64,000 nt of DNA, taken from the NCBI GenBank assembly GCA_021186555.1, contig JAJKFL010000003.1:36134908-36198907 (forward strand). The letters are read 5' to 3'. Numbering within the stretch: position 1 is the stretch's first letter; every line of letters begins with the position of its first letter. Under the pieces are notes generated by a model, which had not been told where the DNA came from, made no database searches, and saw only the letters and a program-made list of their open reading frames with translations. Below, one piece after another: positions 21,655 through 32,815 of this stretch. The translations under genes were made by a program, and so were the position numbers. Origin of the DNA: Reticulitermes speratus (Eukaryota > Arthropoda > Insecta > Blattodea > Rhinotermitidae).

Positions 21655-21760
21655 CTTTTATGGTATTCGAGTATTCGTCACCGTATTCACAAGAAATCGC
21701 CAATCGTCCCTACCCTCAATCCGATGAATCCAATCCAAAATTTTAATTGTTATTTTAATA
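21655..21760 (-). mobile_element. LINE tail (NLRVP family)
   Basis: The minus strand encodes DWIHRIEGRDDWRFLVNTVT then NTRIP in frame, which aligns with DWI.LAQDRDRWR.LVN.VMNLRVP of the other copies. Only the last ~30 codons are recognised. Confidence 0.65.
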
Positions 21761-22110
21761 TTGTTTTTAATTCTACGCCTGGTTCTTTAAAGAAAACCCT
21801 TCCGTTTAGCTTCATTCATAACAATTGTAGTGCATACGTCATCTTTTTCATGATTTGTACATGTCTGGTTTTATCCTCCTTTCTTGATGGCCCTAGTATT
21901 ATTTCGTGAAGAGCACAAATTATGAAGCGCTGCAATATACAATACAAACTGTCCAGCCTCTCTCAGTTCTTCTCTCTTGGTCTATGTTGGCGTACTCGTC
22001 ACTTAAGTGAAGAGTTCTTGTTACGAATGTTTAATGTAGAAAAAAAGCAATAAAATCTAAATCAATATTCTCCTAACACAACTAAATTTCATTATTACAT
22101 AAAACTACAT

Positions 22111-22138
22111 ATTTCGATCTATCTCAGGTCATCCTCAG
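22111..22138 (-). ncRNA. Hammerhead ribozyme-like motif, Penelope type
   Basis: Minus strand: CUGAGGA (22138-22132), U, GACCU (22130-22126), GAGAU loop, AGAUC (22120-22116), GAAAU (22115-22111), then AUGUAGUUUUAUG. Stem II pairs 4 of 5. Both catalytic boxes keep CUGANGA and GAAA. An AT-rich tail with ATAATGAAAT follows, as after the 4846 motif. Confidence 0.5.
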
Positions 22139-22265
22139 TTTCAAAATTGGTCTTTAAAACGCCGGCATTTTTCAACACACTCTAATATAAAAACATATAA
22201 ATGTAAATTTAAAAAGATAAAGCTGTCCTTGAACACGACATAAAGGCATATAGGGAAAGCAGATG

Positions 22266-22420
22266 TATAGCCCTATTCATTCTTAACCTCGGCACAAAAT
22301 GGAAGTAAGTGGTAAACTCCACGCCTCGGCCACTTTTCCCAAGGGAGTGAACCCCTGAGTTGGGAACTAGAGCTGGTCTAGACGTTTTGGAGAAGAGAAA
22401 AATGGCATATCTCCGCTTCC
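22266..22420 (-). mobile_element. tRNA-derived SINE family A, truncated
   Basis: The minus strand reads TTTTTCTCTTCTCCAAAACG, then AGACCAGCTC, AAAAGTGGCCGAGGCGTGGA and GCCGAGGTTAAGAATGA. This is the same order as the 11340 body. No tRNA head is visible. Confidence 0.6.
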
Positions 22421-23210
22421 ATTCCTCTGCCCATTCCTTCCAACCTACGAATTTCCGTTTCCACCAAGCAAATTTTCCCAAGTAACTGGTTTCAATTCAC
22501 TGATATTTACATACACGACAATTATCGCCACAAGTTTTCATACATTTCTTTTCATTTTCTTCACATAAAATTTGTTCTGATCACAGATCGCCGTTTTTAT
22601 TTTTCTCAAATAAGGGACTTACTTGTATTTCATAATGTAATTTTAAACTGGCAGTTTAAAGTTTATGAAGGTTACATGAGAAAACTTTTCCATGATTGTT
22701 GCATAAACTTAACTTCCCTGTAAGAAATTCGGTATCATTATTATAACCATGCAAAATCCTTGAATGTGTTTTTATCTAAGCAATAAGACTAGCTTTCTGA
22801 CTCTTGTAGCGCTATTAATGCATCTCAAGTGTAATGTTTATACACACAACTGACTAGAACTGCAGCTTCATCTCTATTTCACTTAGGTGTTTGTGACTCA
22901 GCCTTGCCTGTAGCGATCTTGTCTGCTTTAAGACACCAAGAATGCCGCGGTTATAGCAAGCAGAAGACGTAAGACAAATCGAACGTCAGGCTCTAATAAG
23001 TATCTTCAGTATTCGGACGAACTACTAAGAGAATTCAGTCTCTTATATGTTGGATACCTATAACAGGCAGGCAAAAGAGCAATCATTAAGAGTGAACGTT
23101 GAAATTGGGGAACTCAGAGAAAGGCCCTGGTTTATGGAATGTGGTTAGCACGTACAGTCAGGCACAACACACAAGAACACGATTTATCTGAAAGAATATG
23201 ATCTTGAAGA
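22421..23210. other. Unassigned
   Basis: No gene or repeat recognised. Confidence 0.45.
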
Positions 23211-23375
23211 TTTAAGTCATCTTAAATGTTACGCTGTGTCCACTTGTAAGCATTTACCCATTATTCGAAGGATCGCAGCACCTTTATCATAGGGTCAAGC
23301 AGTCGAAGACCGTCCACTTCGAAGAGTTGGTAACTATTTATCAGTCGACACATCGTAACATTCAGAAGACTTGTA
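23211..23375. repeat. Foldback element (GTTACGNNGTGTC terminus)
   Basis: Left arm AAGTCATCTTAAATGTTACG then CTGTGTCCACTTGTAAGCAT, and right arm ending CAGTCGACACATCGTAACAT then TCAGAAGACTTGTA, are inverted copies. The inner part has GAAGGATCGCAGCACC, GGGTCAAGCAGTCGAAGACC and TCGAAGAGTTGGTAACT. It is the long version of the 11178 hairpin. The GGGTCAAGCAGTC word links it to the 33624 and 4219 foldbacks. Confidence 0.75.
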
Positions 23376-24805
23376 TCTTCAATCAAACTGCGATGAGGAA
23401 CCAAAATCTCGCAAAGATAATATTCTCTTCAATTCCTGTTTCTTCACGGACTAATTCAGCCCCCGCTATTCAAATTTTAAATTGACCTGTAGATATATTC
23501 TTTGCTCACGGTCTTTTTAAAATAAACCGCACTAAAATAATTGCATTCGTATACGGAAGAATGTGATATAAACCTTTCATAAACCCTTACCAAGTGTTTG
23601 TACCTATGTATATGTTACAACAATCGTGTGAAGGACAGTGTAATAAATCTCGTAAAAATATTTGAAAAATAACATGGATTTACTCTCTTAATTGCTTCCT
23701 GAATGACTGCACAGCAAAGAACACACAGTTTATTAGTCTTCATTTTACCACACGAAAAAATTTGACACATGACATATGTTCTCTATTATATTTGTCTCCC
23801 TGACCCAGCATAGTGATAGGTCTTACAAGTATAACACGGATCGTTTTATATTACATAAACCTTATAGGTTCTGTGGTCTTTTAGCAAACATCAGACTTGA
23901 GAGGACAGGGTCAGAAAGATCGCTGCTAGTAACTACCAGTTCCAGAGCTTTAGTTAAAGGTACAGAATTTAGATTAAAAGAAAATTATAAATAAGTATAT
24001 GTCATGTGGAAAGTACAATACGCAAGCTAGGGGTGTACAAACTCATAAACTCATACCTACCAAAGACGATATACTGATACTGGCAATTTTAAGATTATTT
24101 ATCAAATTTTAATCTCTCCTACGCAGTATAGAAATAGTAAACCTAATTAAAGCGGAAATGTAAATCTAGACACTGCATTTAACCATTTAACGATCAGCTG
24201 AATGACTATCAGCTGGCCCGCAGAGTGAGAGTTAGGTGGTTTGTCAACTCCTGACTGGTAATCCTATTGCCAGACTTTGTGTTACGATGCTTTGTTCATA
24301 TGACATAAGCGTAAGCAGAAATAATCATTCTGTTTAAGAAATAAATAAAAAATCGCAAAGTAAGAATAAAGAAAGATATAACAATACAGTGAATAATTTG
24401 TATGAAAAGTGGCCCATGGGTATTTTGTGTTCTATGGTAGAATACATTATTCGCCACTGAATTCCCTAAGATTTCTAACAGTATTCCCGTCATGTTTCTG
24501 TGATATGAAGTGATATACTTTTGAGGATATAGCTGCGGCTTTTGCTTCAGCCGCTGTGCAGCAATTACAAGGATTTGCTTCAGAAACACTTCGTGACCCA
24601 TTATTCTTAATCAACCATCTGTGAACCGCAACAGGAAGTTCTGCAAACTTTCGCACATTGCATGCGATCCGCGACGTTTTACAAAATGGAGAAATATGTT
24701 TTTATTTTTAATTATTTTGTGACTTACAAGGGTTCCGCAAATTAGCTCTTCGTAGTTCGTTACTTGTTTCAGGCTCTGTCACTTTTCTTAATTTTTTGTC
24801 ATATG
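23376..24805. other. Unassigned 1.4 kb
   Basis: No gene recognised. The opposite-strand frames at 24296-24656 and the frame at 23776-23994 show no known domain. Confidence 0.45.
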
Positions 24806-24912
24806 TTTTGAAAGAGGAAGCACTAGATCGCACCCTGTGGAGAACTCGCTTTGGAAGAGGCTACGGACCTGTCGTAAGACAGACTACAAAATGAATGAAT
24901 GAATGATGTTTA
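24806..24912 (+). mobile_element. Second LINE family: C-terminal end (GRGYGPVV)
   Basis: From 24811 the plus strand encodes KEEALDRTLWRTRFGRGYGP followed by VVRQTTKMNE and a stop at 24900-24902. It is in frame and matches the conserved end of an insect LINE endonuclease-reverse transcriptase protein. The 3' end is (ATGA)n at 24891-24908. Severely 5' truncated. The same family lies at 34190. Confidence 0.8.
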
Positions 24913-25954
24913 ATAAGTAGCCTAGTGTACGAATAGAAGATTCTCCAAAAGAAAAACTAAATTTGATTTATAAATAAACAAGATAGGACGAGCACGTAAC
25001 GTACAAATTCTCGTGCTTTCGCTCCATTGTGTCATTTTCTCGAAAATTATAAAACTTACAAGAAACTTACTGCGCTCTAATTTGTAGTTTATTAACGATG
25101 GCATCAGTAACTCAGAATATGTATATAAAGTCGAATGATTGGATGACAGTAAACAATGAACTGGAAAGGATGTGCAAGTTGTCGGTCGCAGTTTAAGTTA
25201 CTGTCCCGGTATTTACCAGTAGAAACTGAGAGAAATACCGAAGGTTTTCTGTCAAGATATTGGATAAACTTGTAAGAAATTTAAGTGGGTCTGTCACGAA
25301 TACAAGCCACTGCTTGAGCCAATTGTTCGGTACATAAAATTATATTTATAAAACAATGAGACTCATATTTTTCTGTACCTCTGTTCAAAATATTTTCGTG
25401 TCCAGTAATTAGATTTTTTAGGGATTATACTTCGTATGTGCGATGAAAGGCATGTAGGTCCCTATATATACTGCTTGCCAAACTTACTCCATTTTAAGAT
25501 GTAAGGGTGATCAAATTTTAGGTAAATATTCAGCATCAAATATCAAGAAAATTCATGCAGTCATACAGACTGACGGAGAGACATGGCGAATCTAATAGAA
25601 ATATTTTTGCAACTTGTCTTGCAAACGCCCACAATATATATACGTGAATTGCTTCTGACAAGGTTTGAATTTGATAAAGGTATAAGAAATATTCGACATG
25701 TTTTAAGTGACGGATTTCAATTTTATCTCGTGCTGATCACATGTAAATATGTGGAAAAACGCTGTTAAACGTACAAGTGGATTTTAAGTTGCTTATGTAG
25801 CCTACACGGCATCCTTTTAAAATAAGTAAACTTTAATTTAAGCAAGAACTTATTACTGATTATGCCGTGAACTAACACATTTAATTACAAATCAATGGTC
25901 CAGAATAATTTCATGTCTTCAGACAACACTACAGTATATTACGTCTTAGATTAT
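24913..25954. other. Unassigned
   Basis: No gene or known repeat recognised. Confidence 0.45.
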
Positions 25955-26135
25955 TGACATTCCCTGGAGCTGGTAAAGGAACTCGGTAGCCTTTATGATG
26001 CGCCCGAAGTTCATTACCGTGCTCACAAAACCGGCCACTGTTCAATACCCTAAGTCAGACTATTCCAGCCCCCAGAATCAGGCCCTCTTCTTTAATATCC
26101 AATTTAATTTTGTTCGTGCGTCGGTTTTCCTGGTC
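25955..26135 (-). mobile_element. LINE tail (NLRVP family), frameshifted
   Basis: The minus strand encodes RTNKIKLDIKEEGLILGAG, aligning with DNIKMDLREVG...AG of the family. After a frameshift, GTGAGCACGGTAATGAACTT CGGG corresponds to the VN.VMNLR end. Decayed copy. Confidence 0.6.
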
Positions 26136-26667
26136 GTTTCAGACCATAATATTGTAAGCCTTTAGAACCTCTCCATTCATTGCATGTGTTCTGTCCGTCA
26201 TTTCCTTTTACAGTTGACAAATTACATTTGTAGATGAGAAATATTCATGAATCTTCTCATTAAATGCTCTGAATCTTTTTGTTACACTCATCTTAGGTCC
26301 AGACATTAGCAACCTGACCAATTTATTCCCAGACACCTTCGATGTATGGCCTTCCCTTAGGTAAGAGACAAAAATTCCAATCTCATACAAAAAACCGTAA
26401 AATTGTGATCCTATAAAATAAGTTTATAACAGGCTAAGATGAGAATTATAATTTGCGACGTGGCGATGAGTGAGTTTCCATATTCGCCATATGGCGAAAA
26501 AAAAAGTAGTTGTACAAATTCTTTTACAATGAAAATGAGCGATGCGAACAAAGATCGCGATGTCGTGTTTGGCACTCCTTCGAAAAGAGAACTTTCCGGG
26601 TTCAAACTCGGCCCAGATAACAGATAGAGTGACTATGGTTCACGTGGTCTTCCTCAACTACTGTAGG
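26136..26667. other. Unassigned
   Basis: No gene seen. Opposite-strand frames at 26411-26605 and 26439-26627 shadow each other and have no domain. Confidence 0.45.
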
Positions 26668-26955
26668 AATCGGGGGTAGGGTATTTGGCTTAGTGACTAA
26701 TTCACGGGCTGGACAATGAATGGACTTTGGTTCGACTCCCAGCAGAGTTAGAATGTTTGTCTTTTCTCCATAGACTCCAGACCGACCCTGGGACCTACCC
26801 AGTCACATATTCAATGGGTACGGGGAAACGGGTGGAGATACCTTAGAGGTAAAGTGGCCGATTCAGAAAGCTGATTACCGACGTTGGTTTAGCTCCTATG
26901 TTAAAAATGTGTGGAGCTGTAAATCCATTCCCCATGTAAGCTCACGCCATGTCGT
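26668..26955 (+). mobile_element. tRNA-derived SINE family A
   Basis: A box region TTGGCTTAGTGACTAATTCA at about 26684-26703 and B box GGTTCGACTCCC at 26729-26740. The body shows CAGACCGACCCTGGGACCTA, GGTAAAGTGGCCGATTCAG and TGGTTTAGCTCCTATGTTAA, in family order. Full length but diverged. Confidence 0.75.
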
Positions 26956-27107
26956 GCACAAGGAAAAATTACTCTTTACGACTAGGCAAATTTTAGAAGT
27001 TGCCCAAAATTAGAACACGAGTACTTAAGTTATGTTCCTATAAAATTTATCATGTATTAACTATCCACTCATTCGACGTATGTCGGTTGGACATAAATGA
27101 ACTATAG

Positions 27108-27271
27108 CCGGGGTGCACAAATACTGGGCGCCAGGTCGTCCTGGCGTCTGAATTTTGTACGTCGGCGCCTAATATTTGTGGGTCCTCATTATGGAATTCG
27201 CTTCATGTCACCTTTCTGGCGCCTAGAAATTTGAAGTGGCTCCTAGATCTTTGAAAATTTTGCAGTCCTTG
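27108..27271 (+). mobile_element. Non-autonomous hAT-like element, GTGCAC family
   Basis: Starts CCGGGGTGCACAAATAC and ends AAAATTTTGCAGTCCTTG. The interior has GCGCCTAATATTTGTGGGTC and CTGGCGCCTAGAAATTTGAA. Length is 164 bp, close to the 166 bp of the 48205 copy. The flanking octamers do not match clearly. Confidence 0.6.
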
Positions 27272-27506
27272 TCTATGTTATCAGTATTTTTATTGTAAAG
27301 CAATCAGACAACATACACAATCTAAACAATAAGACATTGAACTACATTGAGTCGAAAATTTGGCAGTTGTATTTTTCCCGAATATTCAAATTTGTATCCT
27401 TTTCAATTTCTTTACATTAAAATATTCTGTAAACAGAAATAATTTTTGTTCACTCTGCAGCTATATTACGAGCTAGGTATTGAAATTTTCATTAATTTAA
27501 GAAAGC

Positions 27507-27784
27507 ATGATGGACAATGTCTGTTCTGTAACAATCCAATTTACAAATACAATATCCGACACCGGTTTTGTACATCTACTTAACAAACGTCGTATAGCAG
27601 GAAATGCACAATGTAATAAGGCTCGTCGCTTTACACTAGCCGCGAAGTTCGCTGAGCCAGACTCCGTGGAATCTGTAAGCAGACATTATGATACGTCACC
27701 AAACAAAAAAAGCCTCAGAACGCGGTAAGAAATTACCAGCACAGTAAGGCGTACCTTCACTCATTCTCCGTCTGACAGTTATTA
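27507..27784 (+). pseudogene. Relic of a transposon HTH protein (DUF4817-like)
   Basis: The frame from 27507 contains RRFTLAAKFAEPDSVESV and ends SLRTR. One frame over, ITSTVRRTFTHSPSDSY follows and then a stop. The order KF.E.GSV - RT - V...F..SP is that of the N-terminal helix-turn-helix domain (DUF4817 / mariner-associated) common in insect transposon proteins. The frameshift and stop indicate a pseudogene. No catalytic domain is seen downstream. Resemblance is moderate and was judged by eye. Confidence 0.4.
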
Positions 27785-28082
27785 AACACCTCTAAACACC
27801 GGGTATGGTACGAGTTAGACGAACCTCGACCGCTAGTGGAAACTGTGGCTTGGGAAGTGGAAACTATTAACAAGGTAAGGTCACTCAGACACAAATATAC
27901 AGCAACAGGCTAGAAGACGTTTTTGTGGAACTGTTTGGGACTGTGAGATACCGGACGTTAGCACCAAGCGAGGGGGAACTGGTGGAGCAAGGCCGCATGT
28001 CTGTATCTAAATGTGAAGCGGGGTTGCGATGTGTTCTGATCCCAGATGCAATCACTGAGAAATAGTTTGATGGTCAGGAATG

Positions 28083-28145
28083 AGACTGGTATAACGGTAA
28101 AGCAATCTGTGAGTACCATGTTTGAATCTCGGCGGGTTACTAGTT
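28083..28145 (+). mobile_element. tRNA-like SINE head, relic
   Basis: GACTGGTATAACGGTAAAGC at 28084-28103 resembles an A box and GTTTGAATCTC at 28120-28130 a B box. The body is not assigned to the other SINE families. Confidence 0.45.
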
Positions 28146-29160
28146 ATCCTGTAATTTTTCATGTCTTTACTTCTCCATCACTTGATAGCCCAGTTATTAA
28201 GTTTTTGCCTATTGATATCTAATTTAAACTTCAGTTCTCCTGTCAACAGATATGTATGAATTTCTCGCATTCCTCATGCATGATAAACCACCTGCCCACG
28301 TTCCTTCCTCTGACTTGGTTACCCATATAATGTCTGGGGAACCCTGCCAATTTTGAAGTTCCTCATCATAACACTGTGTCCATCCTCCTGTTACTACCCA
28401 TCTCTTAGACCAAAAACAAGAGCGACATTGTTGAAAATTAAGTTTACGTAGTTCTTGGATATATTATGAAGCAGACATAAGCAGATTTACATAAAGACCA
28501 TCACTGTTACCTCTTCATCATTCTTCTCCTTCTTCTTCTTCTCCTTCTCCTCCTCCTGTATTAGAAATTTTTCTCTTGATGCTGTCTTCTCAAGTTTTCT
28601 TGATTTTCACTTTCCTGACAAATTTCAAACTTCACTAATAAAAATTATGTTTGTTAAGTATCACCCGAGTCTCATAAATAAAACACCCAATACTTCTATT
28701 CTTTAAACAGTACTTTAGTTGTATTATATGGACAAAGAGATGATACACGATTCCTTTTTTTCATTTTTTAATTTTCAGTAACAAACAGTTTTTCTGTGAT
28801 GCGAGTCATAGAAAACATGTATTGACATATTTCAATGCACTTGGTTCTTTGTATGTTGGAATTATCTGCTACCACACTGTACTTCATATGACCCTCAATA
28901 CGTATAGAAATTAATAACAGAAGAAAATATTTCACCGTTACTGGAAGACTGTAAAAGATTTATAGGAAACTCCCGACATGCAATCTGCGGCTCATTTGTT
29001 TCTGTTGTTTTATAGACAGGCAAAGGGATGACACCGAAAGATTTATGAAATGCAATGGCGTGGAACCATCAGGACTTACAATACAGCGTCAAGTGTGAAG
29101 GGTCAAAAAGACAACTAAGATGTCTGCACAGGAAGACACTCACACTCAGAAATGGTGTTC
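28146..29160. other. Unassigned, with a short pyrimidine tract
   Basis: No gene seen. CTTCTCCTTCTTCTTCTTCT and following bases at about 28521-28557 form a (CTT/CTC)n tract. Confidence 0.5.
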
Positions 29161-29164
29161 GTAA

Positions 29165-29300
29165 ATAAGAAACCAAAAGGGCAGACTGGCCTGTCGACTA
29201 CAGATTCTGACTCCCTTAGTGGAAGTATACAGATCGAACCCTCAGCAGTATGGGTCTGTTTTGACTCCGGTGTTCTGTATTTCTCCCCAGTATTTATGGA
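29165..29300 (+). mobile_element. tRNA-derived SINE, unassigned family
   Basis: AGACTGGCCTGTCGACTA at 29183-29200 (A box position) and AGATCGAACCCTC at 29231-29243 (B box position) have tRNA spacing, with TTCTGACTCCC between as in a tRNA anticodon arm. The frames on both strands here are by-products. Confidence 0.5.
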
Positions 29301-29656
29301 AATATTTTTGGACACTACTCATTATGTAAAAAATACACTTGCGTATAGAAAATAATACTAATTAAAGATGGGACCAGAGTCAGCATACAAAATGTCATAC
29401 AATTGCTGTATGTGGAAAAAGCGTGGGTGTAGCTAGTTTCAGGATGGAGACAGAACCAGTGTCTGATAATATGTATAAAAATTTAATATAGGCAAGAACC
29501 TTGTAATTTTCCTGTATAGAAGTAGGCTGTTTTGTCCCAACCTGCTAATAACAGCAGACTTATAACATAACTTATAACATAAATAATTCTTTCCAGCCAA
29601 AGATTAAGTACCATTTCATTATAAGAAAAAACAAACCCAGAATTTATTTATATGCA

Positions 29657-29905
29657 TAGGCGTAACTTGGGGGTGCAATGGGAGCAAATGTCCCCTTAAT
29701 ATTTTTTATACATTTGGCTACTGAGTTGAAGAGGGCAAATAAAAAAGTAGAATATTTTCAAAACGAATATTTGGGTGGTGTAAATACAGAAAAAGAAAAG
29801 AAGAAGCTGCGTTTTACAGGACGCAGAATAGAGGCATCTGAGGTCTTAACATCCATGGTCGAATTTGACCCTCCCCCCGCAATGTTATTAGCCAAGTTAC
29901 GCCTA
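29657..29905. mobile_element. MITE with perfect 14-bp terminal inverted repeats
   Basis: TAGGCGTAACTTGG at 29657-29670 is exactly inverted at 29892-29905 (CCAAGTTACGCCTA). The 249-bp interior is AT-rich and encodes no transposase. A 78-codon frame (29678-29914) covers most of it but has no known domain. No target duplication is clear, so the superfamily is open. Confidence 0.75.
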
Positions 29906-30204
29906 AGTTCCTAAGTATAATTTTTATCCAGACAATGCGCAAAGCAAATTTTGCCATGAGGAGAATAGATCATTGCCACAAGTCGTTATTATCACATTTC
30001 TTCGGTCACGTAAAGCGAAGTAGGAAATAATGCTTTGAATAAGGACACGGCTTTCCAAATTCCACAAATTCACAATTACACGCTCATAATCGTAACCATC
30101 TATAGAAGCTATATTTTAATCTTTTCCCAAAAATATTATGTAACATTTTCTTATAGTAAAAGTAAAAATAAAGCTTTCCTCGCAACAAGTCGAGAAGACC
30201 CAGA

Positions 30205-30462
30205 GGGTGGGGGGGGGGGGAGGATGGAATGTTGGGCTTCTATTCTTACCTTGACATTCTGCACAACTAGCACGGCAGACTCGTCAGGCCTAGGCGCCGG
30301 CCGCACTTTACAAGCAAGGAGAGGCTGAGTCGACCCCAAGGCTATTGAATGCGGACAGAAGAAAGAAGTGACTTGAACATTTCCAAGGACCCTACCGGGA
30401 ATAGAACCCCGAACCTCCCATCTTGTGGCGCAATGCCCCAACCAACTGCACCACCGCACGCC
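30205..30462 (-). mobile_element. tRNA-derived SINE family D
   Basis: On the minus strand GGCGTGCGGTGGTGCAGTTG starts at 30462 (A box) and GGTTCGGGGTTCTATTCCC (plus 30399-30417) holds the B box, both well kept. The body continues with CTTGGGGTCGACTCAGCCTC and GTGCGGCCGGCGCC. A run of 12 G on the plus strand (30209-30220) marks the distal end. The minus-strand frame at 30151-30459 is an artefact of the SINE. Confidence 0.8.
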
Positions 30463-30734
30463 TTTTCATATAGCAGTCTTACATAATGGAAGTGCAGCAC
30501 ATTTTTTAACACATAAGGCTTCCTTCATAAAGGGGAACGTAGTGTCGGAAGCAGACTTAAACTTCCATGTTCCTGGTACTGACAACATGCATAGGGTGCA
30601 GTGGTTACATTCTCTTTTCTAAGAGCATTTAAAGATAAATTTGAGGTAAGAATATCGGACTCCCGAACTATGAATGGAATAGAAACTTCCGAATATGAAG
30701 CAGGAATTTTGCCCATGTTATGTCAGTAACTACA

Positions 30735-31260
30735 TGGAGCAGAGTCCTTCTTGCGAAGCTAATAGCTCCTCAGCTAGTCAAGAAATTCCCCGCATTTTAT
30801 GCGGTCATCATCGCGTTCACAAGTGTCCGCCACCTTTTCCTAGCCTGAGGTAGATAAATCCAATCTACACCTCCCCCACAACAATTTCTTGAACATGCAT
30901 TTTTATATATCCCCTCACCTATTCCTATGTCTTCAAAGTGGTCTAATCCCTCAGGTTTCCCCACCAAAACCCTATATGAACCAACCTCCTCTCTCCCCAT
31001 ACGTGCTACATGTCCCGCCCATCCCATTATTTTTTATTTGATCAGGCGGATAATATTTGGTTAGGAACGCAAATCATGAAGCCCGTCATTATGCATTCTC
31101 CTTCAGCCTCCTCTTACTTCGTCCCTCTTAGGCCCAAATATCCTCCTCAGACCCTATTCTCAAACATTCTCAGCCTATGTTCCTCCCTGAATACGACGGA
31201 CGAAATTTCACACCGGTATAAACCACCAGACAAAATTGGTCGTACACAGTTTATCATTAC
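30735..31260 (-). mobile_element. LINE tail (WAGHVARMG...NLRVP family), longest copy
   Basis: The minus strand encodes a decayed FENRVxGxKRDEV segment (about 31170-31100), then MGWAGHVARMGREEVGSYRV, LVGKPEG and VDWIYLPQARKRWRTLVNAM. The 3' UTR (30735-30796) reads GCGGGGAATTTCTTGACTAG, then CTGAGGAGCTATTAGCTTCG and ends at CTCTGCTCCATG. It is still only the last part of the reverse transcriptase. It shows the fullest order of motifs for the family in this window. Confidence 0.85.
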
Positions 31261-31264
31261 AATT

Positions 31265-31985
31265 ACCTACGAATAGTATTTTAACCAGGATTTGTTGCCA
31301 AGAATAGAGCCGCCATATTTTGAATTTCCTTGCAAGTTTACGGATTAGTTACGAACACAGAGACGAAGCGTCACGCCACTGTTAAGATAGCACGGTTCTT
31401 GTCACTGTCAGCTGCCTGTCATCTGGAAGCCGCGCCATGTTAACTAACCAATAAGACGCAATCAACGCGGTGTCTCCTTATCCTTCAACGGCAGTGAGTG
31501 ATGGATTACTTTCTCTTGGCATTACAACTTCATACTTTTTGACATCTCATCCCACATTCCTATCTTATGCGTATTCTACTGTTAATACAGCAGGGGCGCC
31601 AAAATCGAAAACACTAACATCGATTTCCCTTTACCACAATGACATTTATTTCTGTTAAGTGTATGAATCTGTACCGGAGAAATGTAAGTCCTAAAAGCAG
31701 AAACACTGAATATAAAGAACTTCAGCCTTGTCGGAAAAGTGCAGGGTGAAATCATAATACAAGTATATCATATAAATCCTACAAAGCTTGGGGAATTAAA
31801 ATATCCTAAACAACAGAAAAAAATAAGATACTGTCAAATCCACGAAGAAGTTAAGATTAAATTGAATTTGGCCAATGCGCGCAGTAATTCAATTCAGCAA
31901 TTTTTTATCCACGATTCAAAATAAAAGCTTAAAAGTCAAACACTGTTCAGAATACTACGGAAATTAATGTTACCCGAATTACACT
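31265..31985. other. Unassigned, CCAAT-containing GC-richer patch
   Basis: The patch at about 31370-31475 is GC-richer than its surroundings and has CCAAT at 31448-31452 and GACGCAATC at 31455-31463. A similar GCAATC word with a CCAAT-type box occurs at 61716-61738. No exon is recognised. Confidence 0.35.
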
Positions 31986-31989
31986 TAAG

Positions 31990-32130
31990 TACATTCAGAA
32001 AGTGCCTGGCGACTGATATAATCTCGTCATGTTTGTCGGTCCGCCTGTCCGTCCTATTGCTTGGAACAACGCTCCTCCCACTGACGGATTTTCGTGAAAT
32101 TTCGTATTTGGGGTTTTACTAAAGTTTGTT
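31990..32130 (-). repeat. Unclassified repeat U (copy 4, partial)
   Basis: The minus strand reads AAATTTCACGAAAATCCGTC then AGTGGGAGGAGCGTTGTTCC and GGACGGACAGGCGGACCGAC, the same order as in 47105-47675. Confidence 0.65.
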
Positions 32131-32699
32131 GATATTATTTGATTTTGATTACAAATTTACAAAAATTATAGACAATTTAGAAGAAAGTCTACTTACATTT
32201 TTGTACCTGATCTTTATAATAGAGAGCAAATGTGTTATTTGTAAGGTAAGATGTTAAAGCTAAGGAACACTTGCCGATATAAACACATCGTCTTTTACGA
32301 GAAAAGTGTAGGAAACAGGATATCTCGCACATTAGGAAAGACGTACAGGAAACACGGTATATCCCCGCTTACGAGACAGTGTAAGAGACAGTTACAAGAA
32401 ACGAAACAGAACCAGTGACGCCGGAGAAACAGTTGATCATCGAAGTGATCCAAACTTTACCGCACACCAAAAAATAGTAATTGCATTAAAATATTCGAGA
32501 ATAATAGGAACACAGGAATACATGGGAAAATAATAGGCGAAGGTGAAAGTATATTTCCCAAATTTGTTTAAAAGTTCAGAACGTTTCTCTATATTAAAAA
32601 GAGAAACATACGCTCAATTAAGTGTGTCTGAGAACAAAGTTCTGAGGAGAATATTTAGACCCAAACGCAAATGTAACGGGGAAGATTGAATTTAAATAA
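32131..32699. other. Unassigned
   Basis: No gene or repeat recognised. Confidence 0.45.
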
Positions 32700-32815
32700 T
32701 TCAAATTAATGTCTAATGGGGTTCTTGTAAACAAGATAGAGATTCTTGTATAAGAGGTGGAGAATTTCTTGACCAGCTAAGTGACTGTTAGCTTTTCGAG
32801 AAGAAATCTTCTTCT
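32700..32815 (+). mobile_element. LINE 3' UTR (NLRVP family), relic
   Basis: GGAGAATTTCTTGACCAGCT then AAGTGACTGTTAGCTTTTCG and AGAAG follow the order of the 18060 copy. No coding part survives. Confidence 0.6.

Noticed and set aside
25900-25935. Minus-strand CUGAAGACAUGAAAUU as a hammerhead
   Set aside because: The boxes are too close and leave no stem II.
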